DNA of 64,000 bases. Source: Treponema sp. GTDB taxonomy: Bacteria; Spirochaetota; Spirochaetia; Treponematales; Treponemataceae. Each line of letters opens with the position of its first letter. Position 1 is the first letter of the stretch. Below, piece after piece: positions 1 to 8,775 of the stretch. The stretch lies in contig JAKSTH010000001.1 of assembly GCA_024402655.1 (NCBI GenBank), forward strand, positions 1 through 64,000. Reading direction: 5' to 3'. Made by a program: the position numbers and the translations under genes. The notes beneath the pieces were generated by a model that was given only the letters and a program-made list of their open reading frames with translations, did no database searches and had not been told where the DNA came from.

Positions 1-10
1 ACATAAAAAA

Positions 11-53
11 AAGTGTACCTCCAAAAATTGTCTCCAACTTTTGGGGTACACTT
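11..53 (-). terminator. Strong hairpin plus T-run; also IS3-end-like
   Basis: A long inverted repeat (arms beginning AAGTGTACC, loop TCTC) is followed on the minus strand by a run of T. It lies just after the stop of the minus-strand phosphoesterase gene, so it can work as a rho-independent terminator for that operon. The arm TGTACCCCAAAAGTTGGAGA also resembles, from memory, the terminal inverted repeats of IS3/IS150-type elements. It may therefore be an IS end or relic whose body, if any, lies left of base 1. Confidence 0.6.
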
Positions 54-73
54 CAAATCAGCAGGATTTTTTT

Positions 74-1018
74 TTAATATTCATAGGATTTGAAATGAAT
101 TTCGGGTTCAGAACCAGTTAAATCAACTGTCATGACTGCAAACGCTTTCTTATCAACAAAGCCTCGAATGACTTCTTCCTGATAAAGAACATTGCCGTCT
201 GTATCACAATGGGTAGAAGAGCCGCCTGGATGGTAGTGACCTTCAAAAGTCAATTTAGTTTTATTCTGAGCAAAAGTCTGAGACAGTTTTGCTATCTCCA
301 ATGGATTTGATAAAGCATAGTAAGTAACAGATTCTGCATTTATAGGATAATGGGAAATTATTACTTTCTGATTTTGATCACTTTCAGCTAAAGCCTTAAA
401 TTTTTCCAGCTGATTTGCTCCTAAAATGCCTGAACCGGAGTCCAGAAAATACCAGGAAAGATCGCTTCCAGAACCATTAATTGTGAAATAATAAGTCGAA
501 GTTCCTGCATAAGTCATACATTTCCATGCAGCCCAACCGTTATTATATAAATCATGATTACCTACAACAGAATAAATACCTTTGTTATAGTTAGGATTAA
601 TGGTTTTTAAAGTGTCATATATGTCTTGTTCAAATTTATTAAATTGTTCAAAATCCTTAAGATTTCCAGTATCGCTGTTATCACCCATATGAACTGTAAA
701 TGCAGGTGGAAAGTCTTTATATTCACCTGAAGCAGAATCGAAAAGCTGGGCAATTTTGGCATAGAAAGGTTTTTCATCTCTTGGTGGCAAAAAATAACCG
801 TTTCTTCCAAAGTGGGTGTCTGCTATTAAAAGTACCGAAAATTTATCACCATATCCTTTAGGCGCTTTATCTATTTCAGGTAAACTTAAATCTGTAAAGT
901 CTGGACTTCGTGATTCAATATCATATTCTCTTGGTATAAGACTGAAATCATATTTACATGAAAAAGAGAATAAACCAACAAATAAAACAAAACCAATTTT
1001 AATTATAGATTTTTTCAA
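74..1018 (-). CDS. Calcineurin-like metallophosphoesterase lipoprotein
   Basis: This is a probable dimetal phosphoesterase anchored as a lipoprotein. The N-terminus is a signal sequence ending in the lipobox FSFSC, so Cys21 would be lipidated. The metallophosphatase motifs appear in order: D67-x-H69 in ADTHF, GDN at 112-114, GNHD at 153-156, H223 in SHYP and H261-x-H263 in GHYHP. The substrate cannot be told from sequence. Translation probably starts at TTG (1018), which overlaps the TGA stop of the upstream barrel gene in the tetranucleotide TTGA, so the two are likely translationally coupled. The fold and metal site are clear; whether it cleaves nucleotides, phosphodiesters or phosphoproteins is open. 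Confidence 0.85.
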   Translation of the reverse strand: MKKSIIKIGFVLFVGLFSFSCKYDFSLIPREYDIESRSPDFTDLSLPEIDKAPKGYGDKFSVLLIADTHFGRNGYFLPPRDEKPFYAKIAQLFDSASGEYKDFPPAFTVHMGDNSDTGNLKDFEQFNKFEQDIYDTLKTINPNYNKGIYSVVGNHDLYNNGWAAWKCMTYAGTSTYYFTINGSGSDLSWYFLDSGSGILGANQLEKFKALAESDQNQKVIISHYPINAESVTYYALSNPLEIAKLSQTFAQNKTKLTFEGHYHPGGSSTHCDTDGNVLYQEEVIRGFVDKKAFAVMTVDLTGSEPEIHFKSYEY

Positions 1019-1758
1019 AATATGTACTCTCCCTTAATTGTAAATGCTGCATATTCCAGATATCTTGAAAAAGAAAAAATATCTGTGTAGTGAAGATTTA
1101 CTTCTGCACCAACTGAAAAATTATATGGAGATGAGTATTTCACACCTGCTGTAATAATTGGTGCAAAGAAACGCTGGGCTGTGTAATTGTCAAAATTACT
1201 CATATCAACATATGCTTTTAAATCAATACCACATGGAATGTCATAAAATAATGAAATTTTAAGTGCTGCATCCCACCAGTTTATCATCATATTCTTTGAA
1301 TCGCCTGTATCAATAAAACCAAAGGTATAGTTTAAAAGAAGCTGGGTATTCAAGGTAAAGTTTTTAGGTAACTGGAAAAGGATATTTCCGCCAAGTGAGA
1401 AGGAATTGTAGGTTACAAGATTATTATAGTAATTAAACTGATAAAAGCCTTTTATTCCATAACTTGTAATTGAATTTGAATAAATCCAGTAAGTATCAGA
1501 TAAATAAAACTTTGTGTTTGACTTTGCAGTCTGAACTCCTGCAGAGGCTGTAGTAACAGAATTTTCAAAAGTATATTCTGCATTCATGCTCAAATAATCA
1601 GAAATAAAATCTGCATTTGTAGGAACAACTAAAGAAGTACTGATAATATTTTTTATGTCTTTATTATCTGCAGATTTCTCATTTTGAAGGTTTTCCTGAG
1701 CATTTAATGATACAATACTCATAAAAAACACAATCGAAAAAATAGATTTCTTAATCAT
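1015..1758 (-). CDS. Exported beta-barrel-like protein, unknown function
   Basis: A protein of about 247 residues with a cleavable signal peptide (hydrophobic core, then SLNAQ). The rest alternates polar and aromatic residues, as expected for an outer-membrane beta-barrel, and ends with an aromatic residue (EYIF). I do not recognise a family. I chose the ATG at 1758 because GGAG lies 6 bases upstream; in-frame ATGs further out (1770, 1776) would swallow that ribosome site. It is first in a two-gene operon with the lipoprotein phosphoesterase, whose TTG start overlaps its stop. A TATAAT lies at 1775-1780 on the minus strand, back to back with the uvrA promoter. Confidence 0.7.
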   Translation of the reverse strand: MIKKSIFSIVFFMSIVSLNAQENLQNEKSADNKDIKNIISTSLVVPTNADFISDYLSMNAEYTFENSVTTASAGVQTAKSNTKFYLSDTYWIYSNSITSYGIKGFYQFNYYNNLVTYNSFSLGGNILFQLPKNFTLNTQLLLNYTFGFIDTGDSKNMMINWWDAALKISLFYDIPCGIDLKAYVDMSNFDNYTAQRFFAPIITAGVKYSSPYNFSVGAEVNLHYTDIFSFSRYLEYAAFTIKGEYIF

Positions 1759-1769
1759 AATAAACTCCA

Positions 1770-1798
1770 TTCCCATTATACTATAATTTCGATAAAAT
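1770..1798 (+). promoter_or_regulatory. Predicted leaderless promoter of uvrA
   Basis: TTCCCA at 1770-1775, a 17-base spacer and TAAAAT at 1793-1798. Seven bases separate the -10 from the uvrA ATG at 1806, and there is no Shine-Dalgarno. Transcription should start at or next to the start codon. The -35 is only a 4/6 match, so the call rests partly on the same layout recurring elsewhere in the window. Confidence 0.5.
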
Positions 1799-1805
1799 AT
1801 ACTAT

Positions 1806-4637
1806 ATGGATGAAAAGATTATTATTAAAGGTGCAAGAGAACATAACTTAAAAAATGTAGATGTTACTCTTCCAAGAAATAAACTTGTTGTAATTTCTGG
1901 TCTTAGCGGATCGGGTAAATCTTCTTTGGCATTTGACACTTTATTTGCAGAAGGTCAGCGCCGCTATATGGAAAGTCTTTCATCTTATGCCCGTCAGTTT
2001 TTAGGAAGAATGGATAAGCCTGATGTAGATTTGATTGAAGGGCTTTCACCTGCTATTTCCATTGAACAAAAATCAACTAATAAAAATCCTCGTTCTACTG
2101 TAGGTACAATTACAGAAATATATGATTATTACCGTCTTTTATTTGCCCGTGTTGGTCATGCACATTGTCCGGAATGTGGAAGAGAGATTCAGGAACAGTC
2201 AATAGACCAGATTATTTCCACAATTATGTCTTGGGATGAAGGTTCTAAACTTCAGATTCTGGCTCCTGTAATTCGTGGTAAAAAAGGTGAACATCAGAAA
2301 GTTATTGATGATGCTAAAAAATCTGGTTTTATTCGTGCCCGCATAGACGGTGTTATGGCAGAACTGGAAGATTCTATTAAACTTGATAAACAGAAAAAGC
2401 ACACTATAGAAATTGTTGTAGACAGAATCATTCTTTCTGCAGAAGTAAGAAGTCGTCTGGCAGATTCTATAGAAATTGCTCTTAATAATGCAAATGGTAT
2501 TGTAATAGTTACCCGTCGTGTGGGAGATAAAGACGAAGAAGTATTCTTTAGCCAAAAAAATGCCTGTCCTGACTGTGGTATTTCTATTCCAGAATTACAG
2601 CCCCGCCTTTTTTCATTTAATAATCCTTTTGGTGCTTGTCCTGAATGTACAGGGCTTGGTCAGAAACGGGAATGGGATATTACAAAACTTCAGCCAGATG
2701 AAAATCTTTCTTTTAATGAAAAGGCGCTTCCATTTTTTAATCCCGAAAGTGAATGGAACCATTCTATGTTCAGTGCTGTAGCTGAAGCCGCAGGTTTTAC
2801 TTTAGACACACCTATGAAAGATCTTTCAAAAGAACAGAAAGACTTTTTATGGAATGGTAACGAAGAAAAAAAACTTCACTGGGTATATAAAAAACAAAGC
2901 GGCGAAGGTTATTCAGAATATAATCGTCCATGGCCTGGTGTATATACTGAAATGAAACGTCGTTATAACGAAGCATGGAGTGACTCACAGCGAACAAACA
3001 TGGAAGATAAATTCATGACTGTAAGTGAATGTTCCTGCTGTAAAGGCCGCAGATTACGTCAGGAAGCTTTGGGTGTAACAGTTGGTAATAAAAATATATG
3101 GGACATTACAAAAATGTCTGTAACAGATACCATAGCTTTTTTCGATGAATTAAAACTTACAGATTCTGAAGAACAGATTTCAACTCAGATTCTAAAAGAA
3201 ATCCGTTCACGTTTAAAGTTTCTTAATGATGTAGGTTTAAGTTATCTTACATTGGAACGGGCTGCAGAAACTTTGTCTGGTGGTGAAGCACAGCGAATCA
3301 GACTTGCAACTCAAATTGGTTCTGCTTTATGTGGCGTAATGTATATTCTTGATGAGCCAAGTATAGGACTTCATCAGCGGGATAATCAGAAACTTATAGA
3401 TACACTTATTTCTTTACGAGATCACGGTAACTCTGTAATTGTTGTAGAACACGATGAACAGACTCTTAGAACGGCTGATTATCTGGTAGATTTGGGACCG
3501 GGAGCTGGTGTAAACGGCGGTAAAATTGTAGCGGCAGGAACTCCTGCAGAAGTTGCACAGGTAAAAGAAAGTCTTACAGGACAGTATCTGTCTGGTACAC
3601 TGAAAATGGATATACCTGAAAAACGCAGAAGTGGTAATGGTCAGTATATTGCCATAAAGGGTGCCAGCGAACATAACCTTAAAAATATAGATGTAGAAAT
3701 CCCATTGGGAACCTTTACTTGTATTACCGGTGTTAGTGGAAGCGGTAAATCAACACTTATGACAGATATACTTTATCCGGCTGCAAGTAACAGTGTAATG
3801 GGAACTGAGTATGCTGTTGGTAAATGCGACAGTATTACGGGGCTTGAAGGTATAGATAAGGTAATCAATATTGACCAAAGTCCAATTGGCCGTTCACCTC
3901 GTTCTAATCCTGCTACATATGTTGGTGTATTTGATGCAATTAGAGATTTGTATGCATCTCTTCCAGAAAGTAAAGCAAGAGGATATCAGAAAGGACGCTT
4001 TAGTTTTAATGTAAAAGGCGGTAGATGTGAAGCTTGTCAGGGGGCAGGTGAAATTGTAATTGAAATGAACTTTTTACCAGATGTATATATTCAGTGTGAT
4101 GTATGTAATGGTAAGCGTTTTAATCACGAAACTCTGGAAGTAGAATATAAAGGAAAATCTATTAATGATGTATTGAATATGTCTATAGACGAAGCTTGTG
4201 AGTTTTTCCAGAGCATTCCTCATATTTATAGAAAAATTGCAACTTTACAGTCTGTAGGTTTAGGATATATTCAGCTTGGTCAAAATGCACTCACTCTTTC
4301 AGGCGGCGAAGCACAGCGTGTTAAACTTGCAAATGAACTGGCTCGTCCTGCAACCAGCAAAACACTTTACATTTTAGATGAACCAACTACAGGACTTCAT
4401 TTTGCAGATGTAAAACTTCTTATGAGTGTTATTCAGCGTCTTGTAGATCAGGGGAACTCAGTTGTAATGATTGAACATAATCTGGATGTAATATGCCAGG
4501 CTGATTATGTTATAGATTTAGGACCAGAAGGCGGAACTGGTGGTGGAACTCTTATTACAAAAGGAACTCCAGAAGAAGTTGCACAGGTAAAAGAAAGTCA
4601 TACCGGTCATTTTATAAAGGATTTACTGGAAAAATAG
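1806..4637 (+). CDS. uvrA: UvrABC excinuclease subunit A
   Basis: UvrA is the DNA-damage-recognition ATPase of nucleotide excision repair; it loads UvrB at lesions. At 943 residues it has the normal family length. The first ATPase half has Walker A GLSGSGKSS at about 32-40, interrupted by the UvrB-binding and insertion regions with CPECG and CPDCG zinc ligands. The first ABC signature LSGGEAQR is near 488. The second half has Walker A GVSGSGKST near 641, a zinc module with CEAC and CDVC pairs near 740-766, and LSGGEAQR near 830. The ATG at 1806 lacks a Shine-Dalgarno and sits seven bases after a -10. It heads a long operon; the LptD-like gene begins 7 bases after its stop. Confidence 0.98.
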   Translation: MDEKIIIKGAREHNLKNVDVTLPRNKLVVISGLSGSGKSSLAFDTLFAEGQRRYMESLSSYARQFLGRMDKPDVDLIEGLSPAISIEQKSTNKNPRSTVGTITEIYDYYRLLFARVGHAHCPECGREIQEQSIDQIISTIMSWDEGSKLQILAPVIRGKKGEHQKVIDDAKKSGFIRARIDGVMAELEDSIKLDKQKKHTIEIVVDRIILSAEVRSRLADSIEIALNNANGIVIVTRRVGDKDEEVFFSQKNACPDCGISIPELQPRLFSFNNPFGACPECTGLGQKREWDITKLQPDENLSFNEKALPFFNPESEWNHSMFSAVAEAAGFTLDTPMKDLSKEQKDFLWNGNEEKKLHWVYKKQSGEGYSEYNRPWPGVYTEMKRRYNEAWSDSQRTNMEDKFMTVSECSCCKGRRLRQEALGVTVGNKNIWDITKMSVTDTIAFFDELKLTDSEEQISTQILKEIRSRLKFLNDVGLSYLTLERAAETLSGGEAQRIRLATQIGSALCGVMYILDEPSIGLHQRDNQKLIDTLISLRDHGNSVIVVEHDEQTLRTADYLVDLGPGAGVNGGKIVAAGTPAEVAQVKESLTGQYLSGTLKMDIPEKRRSGNGQYIAIKGASEHNLKNIDVEIPLGTFTCITGVSGSGKSTLMTDILYPAASNSVMGTEYAVGKCDSITGLEGIDKVINIDQSPIGRSPRSNPATYVGVFDAIRDLYASLPESKARGYQKGRFSFNVKGGRCEACQGAGEIVIEMNFLPDVYIQCDVCNGKRFNHETLEVEYKGKSINDVLNMSIDEACEFFQSIPHIYRKIATLQSVGLGYIQLGQNALTLSGGEAQRVKLANELARPATSKTLYILDEPTTGLHFADVKLLMSVIQRLVDQGNSVVMIEHNLDVICQADYVIDLGPEGGTGGGTLITKGTPEEVAQVKESHTGHFIKDLLEK

Positions 4638-4643
4638 TATTAT

Positions 4644-7600
4644 ATGAAATGTAATTTTTCTGTTTTACATTATAGTTTCTCCCTTAAAAAAGCCATGGTT
4701 ACATTTATGCTGGCTGCCTTTTGCTTTACGGGGCATTTATGGGCTCAGGTAACTGAAACTACAACAATAACTATTGAAAACGCAAGACAGACAGATTACT
4801 CAAAAAATGAAGAAACTGATAACGATTGCATTGTGCTTAAAGGAGATGTAAAGCTTTCTGTAAAAAAAGGAGAGACCTCTTCTGAAATTACAGCAGATAC
4901 TGTTACTTATGACAGAAAATCTCAAATGCTTTATGCAGAAGGCAATGTACACATAGTTACAAAAACTGAAGGGAGTGGTGGTCAGGATGCAACTGCTAAT
5001 TCCCTTATTATGAATACATCTACACTGGAAGGTGTTTTTGACGGGGGAAAGGTAGTTCAAACTCAAAGTGATGCCCTTAATCTTCCTTCTGGTTCAACTC
5101 TTGTTGTTTTTTCTGATGTATTTGGTAAAAGTGAAAATAACACTATTGTTTTTAAAAATTCCAGTCTTACATTTTGTGATGATGAAAATCCTCACTGGCA
5201 TATAGATGCTTCCAGAACATGGCTTTTACCTGGTGGAGAATTTGCTTTTTTTAATGCCTTGCTTTATGTAGGTCCTGTTCCGGTTTTTTATTTCCCGGCT
5301 TTTTATTATCCAAAAGATGAACTTATTTTTAATCCTAACTTTGGTTATGGCAATAAAGAGGGATATTATTTTCAGACAACAACTTATCTTTATGGCAGAA
5401 AACCAATGGCTCAGGAAAAAGGTGAAAATGCTTCCGGGGCAACAGATTCTACTCAAGATATTTATAACTTTATGAAGTCTACTTCGCTAAAAGAGCAGGA
5501 AAGACAAGGTCTTGTATTACATAATCTTGATGAACCATACCTTGGCGACACATCCCATTACATAAAGCTTATGGCCGACTGGTATTCAAATCTTGGCGCC
5601 ATGATTGGAGTAGACGGAAAAATTGTTCCTAAAAAATGGACTTTTATTTCCAACTTTAATTTTAATGCATCTATTGCTTTTGGAAACAGAGTTAATTTTC
5701 AAAACGGATATTATCTTCCATTTGACCAGAATATGACAAAAGAAATTTACAGAACAAATTTTCTTGGTCTGGAATTACCTTTCCGTTATAGAGGAAACCT
5801 GGAATTAAATATAAGAAAACCTTTTTCAATTAATATTTCTTTACCAGTTTATTCTGATCCAGATTTTGCAAGTGATTTTGGTAACAGAAATGAAAATATG
5901 GACTGGATTTCCATGCTTACAAATTTTGGAAAAGAGAATCAGGATGTTAATAATGCAGTTACTTCCTATACCTGGAAAATTTCTGCTTCTGGAAATATAC
6001 CTGTTTCAGAAAATCTAAGAGAATACTTTTCTACAGTAAATCTTCAGGCTGCTTCCAGCATGAACATAAATACAAAAAGTTCATATTTTTATCCTTCAAT
6101 TGTTACACCAATAAGTGCCTCTGGTACTGTTTCCGGAACTTTATTTAAGTATCCTTCATCTAAAAAAAGTTCGGCTCCTGAAAAGCCTTTTATGGAATTC
6201 ATTTCGCCAGAAAGTGAAGGGGAAACTGAAGTTGCTGAAGTTACAGAAAATAAGCTGACCGAAGAAAATACAGAAACTGAAAATATTCTTGTTCCAACTT
6301 ACCCGGAACTGAATCCTACAGTTACTTATTATAATCTTCCTTCCGGCGTGATTTACAATTTAAGTTATTCATTTACACCAAGCTATGTAAATCAGATGAA
6401 TTTTGATTTAAGTGCCATTACTAAACCAGAAGATTTTGAATGGACAAAAATAAAATCATCTATGTATACAATAAAGGCTCCTCTTTCTGTTACAAGTAAT
6501 CTTTCTTATGGACAGAATTTCCTGAATCTTAAAAATACAGTTTCATATAATCCTGTATGGCAGTCCCATCCTGTAACAGAAGGTCTTAGTGAAACAGAAA
6601 AAAATAATGTTTTACTGGCAGATTACAAAGCAGAAGCTCAGACAATTTCCAGCGTAAATGTTTTAAGTGTCAGACCTTTTATTTATCTTCCAGCTTTTAA
6701 AGAGTCATCTTTTACTTATAACACAACAATAAATCTTTTTAGAAAAACATTTACTGGTACTGTAGAAAATCCTGAATGGCAATATTTTGGACCAGACTGG
6801 ACAGATGAAGATTCAGTTACAGTTCATAATCTGAATATGTCATTTATTACAAGCCAGCAGAATAATACTTTTAGACAAAGTTTAACTTTTACTGCAAATA
6901 TATATCCTCAGGTTCCAAAGTTTACAGGAATATTTAATTTTGTTTTCCCATATACAAATCTTTCTCTTTCAGCTGGTGTAAACCAGAAAAGTAAAGCCGA
7001 TACAACCTGGATATTTAATCCTATAAACGAATCATTAAATTTTAATTTATTGGACTCTCAGTTAAAGCTTTCTCAAAGTTTTTCATTTAATGTAGAAGAA
7101 AAACATGCAGATTCTCTTAGATTTGCTGTGTCTTATAAAAATCTTTCTTCAAGTTTTACTATGCAGTACACCAATTTGTACGATTTTGACACTCTTAACG
7201 GCTGGCAGATGAAAAACGAAAAAGCATTTCAGCCTGCAGCTTTAAACTTTGCCTATACTTTGCCACAAAAATATTACAACTTATGGTTTAATCGCATTTC
7301 TATTGCACCAGGATTAAGTACAAATCTTACAGCAGATTTAATAAGACCAACTAACAGTTATCTCACATTTACACCATCACTTTCATTTAAAATATACGAT
7401 TTTCTTACCATAACATTCTCATCTACTTCAAGAAACTCTGTTTTGTACAGATATGTTCAGTCTATGGCAGGAACACCAGGACGAATTCCGGGAGAAGAAA
7501 ATCCATTTATAGATTTATTTGATTCATTCAGATTTGATGATAAACAGAAACGGGAAAATTCCGGCTGGAAGTTAAAATCATTAAATCTTACAGTTGCTCA

Positions 7601-7778
7601 TGAGCTTCACGACTGGAATCTTAATATGACCCTTAAAATTGAACCACGGCTCATAACCATAAATAATAAAAAATCTTACAGTTACAATCCTTACTTCTCT
7701 TTAGGTGTAACCTGGAAACCTATGGAATCTATAAAAACACAGGTTACAGACGAATACGGAAAATGGAAGTTTGAATGA
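4644..7778 (+). CDS. lptD: LptD/OstA-like outer-membrane protein
   Basis: A large (1044 aa) exported protein with an N-terminal hydrophobic signal ending near LWAQ. Residues about 44-150 form an OstA/LptA-like beta-jellyroll (CIVLKGDVKLSV, ITADTVTYDRKSQMLYAEGNV). The segment around 190-240 (ASRTWLLPGGEF, YFPAFYYPKDELIFNP) matches the start of LptD barrels, and the rest has alternating barrel-strand character. LptD inserts LPS into the outer membrane, but treponemes are generally considered to lack LPS, so the cargo may be another glycolipid. The uvrA-lptD order matches what I recall for T. pallidum TP0514-TP0515. The start is uncertain: ATG 4644 gives a long n-region, ATG 4695 a shorter one, and neither has a clear Shine-Dalgarno. 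Confidence 0.8.
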   Translation: MKCNFSVLHYSFSLKKAMVTFMLAAFCFTGHLWAQVTETTTITIENARQTDYSKNEETDNDCIVLKGDVKLSVKKGETSSEITADTVTYDRKSQMLYAEGNVHIVTKTEGSGGQDATANSLIMNTSTLEGVFDGGKVVQTQSDALNLPSGSTLVVFSDVFGKSENNTIVFKNSSLTFCDDENPHWHIDASRTWLLPGGEFAFFNALLYVGPVPVFYFPAFYYPKDELIFNPNFGYGNKEGYYFQTTTYLYGRKPMAQEKGENASGATDSTQDIYNFMKSTSLKEQERQGLVLHNLDEPYLGDTSHYIKLMADWYSNLGAMIGVDGKIVPKKWTFISNFNFNASIAFGNRVNFQNGYYLPFDQNMTKEIYRTNFLGLELPFRYRGNLELNIRKPFSINISLPVYSDPDFASDFGNRNENMDWISMLTNFGKENQDVNNAVTSYTWKISASGNIPVSENLREYFSTVNLQAASSMNINTKSSYFYPSIVTPISASGTVSGTLFKYPSSKKSSAPEKPFMEFISPESEGETEVAEVTENKLTEENTETENILVPTYPELNPTVTYYNLPSGVIYNLSYSFTPSYVNQMNFDLSAITKPEDFEWTKIKSSMYTIKAPLSVTSNLSYGQNFLNLKNTVSYNPVWQSHPVTEGLSETEKNNVLLADYKAEAQTISSVNVLSVRPFIYLPAFKESSFTYNTTINLFRKTFTGTVENPEWQYFGPDWTDEDSVTVHNLNMSFITSQQNNTFRQSLTFTANIYPQVPKFTGIFNFVFPYTNLSLSAGVNQKSKADTTWIFNPINESLNFNLLDSQLKLSQSFSFNVEEKHADSLRFAVSYKNLSSSFTMQYTNLYDFDTLNGWQMKNEKAFQPAALNFAYTLPQKYYNLWFNRISIAPGLSTNLTADLIRPTNSYLTFTPSLSFKIYDFLTITFSSTSRNSVLYRYVQSMAGTPGRIPGEENPFIDLFDSFRFDDKQKRENSGWKLKSLNLTVAHELHDWNLNMTLKIEPRLITINNKKSYSYNPYFSLGVTWKPMESIKTQVTDEYGKWKFE

Positions 7779-7833
7779 TTTTAATTGATAATTGAACACA
7801 GATAATATAGACTAAAAGAAAAAGGAATTATTT

Positions 7834-8775
7834 TTGAACGAATATACGATTATAGTCCCAGATAATGATGTACTTTCCTGCTTATGCGGAACTAATGACA
7901 GTAATCTTAAACTTATTGAAGAAAGTCTAGGTCTTCCGGTTTTTACCAGAGGAAATGAAATTTCCATTGAATCTGATGACGAACAGTTATGCCAAAAGTT
8001 TCAGTTTATTATTGACCGGGTTATTGATGAAGTAAACCTGGGTGGTAAAAACACAGAGGATGTAATTGTTTCAGTTTTAAATACTCAAAAAAAAGTTAAT
8101 GCCAGTGAAGTCAGCATTTTAGTTCCTGGCAGTCTTAAACGCATTTATCCACGAACACAACATCAGGCCGAATATATAAATCTTTTACAAACAAAAGATA
8201 TGGTTTTCTGTACAGGAAGTGCCGGTAGCGGTAAAACTTATCTTGCAGTTGCAGAAGCTCTTAGATTAGTACTTTCCCACAAAAAAAATAAAATTATTAT
8301 TACACGCCCGGTTGTAGAAGCAGGGGAAAGTCTTGGTTTTTTGCCAGGAGATTTGGAACAGAAAATAGATCCATATCTGCGCCCTTTAAGAGATGCAATG
8401 GAATCTATTATTCCCCCAGAAACTGTACGAAAATTGTCTGAAAGTGGTATAATAGAAGTAGCGCCTTTAGCTTATATGCGTGGGCGCACTTTAAATAATG
8501 CAGTTATCATTCTTGATGAGGCACAAAATACAACTTGTTCTCAAATGAAAATGTTTTTAACCCGCATGGGTGATAACTCAAAGGTTTTTGTAACTGGAGA
8601 CCCAACACAAATTGACCTGCCAAGAAAAACTCGTTCTGGACTGGAACATAGTGTAAGTCTTTTATACAAAATAGAAGATATTGGTTTTATGGAACTTACA
8701 GCAGAAGATGTTGTAAGAAACAGACTTGTAAAACAAATTGTTAAGGCATATGAACATGAAGAAAACAGAGAATAA
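7834..8775 (+). CDS. phoH: PhoH-like ATPase
   Basis: A 313-residue PhoH/YbeZ-family P-loop ATPase, thought to act in RNA metabolism together with YbeY, which is encoded two genes downstream. Walker A (GSAGSGKT) lies near 127-134, Walker B (VIILDEAQN) near 224-232, and the family motif TGDPTQIDLPRKTRSGL follows. The N-terminal 80 residues resemble the KH-like PhoH_N region. The start is TTG at 7834, supported by AAGGA at 7822-7826. The end overlaps the next gene. The phoH, 7TM-HD, ybeY order is common in bacteria and supports the assignment. Confidence 0.93.
   Translation: MNEYTIIVPDNDVLSCLCGTNDSNLKLIEESLGLPVFTRGNEISIESDDEQLCQKFQFIIDRVIDEVNLGGKNTEDVIVSVLNTQKKVNASEVSILVPGSLKRIYPRTQHQAEYINLLQTKDMVFCTGSAGSGKTYLAVAEALRLVLSHKKNKIIITRPVVEAGESLGFLPGDLEQKIDPYLRPLRDAMESIIPPETVRKLSESGIIEVAPLAYMRGRTLNNAVIILDEAQNTTCSQMKMFLTRMGDNSKVFVTGDPTQIDLPRKTRSGLEHSVSLLYKIEDIGFMELTAEDVVRNRLVKQIVKAYEHEENRE

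Noticed and set aside
816-1037. A 73-codon plus-strand frame across the start of the phosphoesterase
   Set aside because: It is antisense to a lipoprotein signal and metal-binding region; no homology or promoter.
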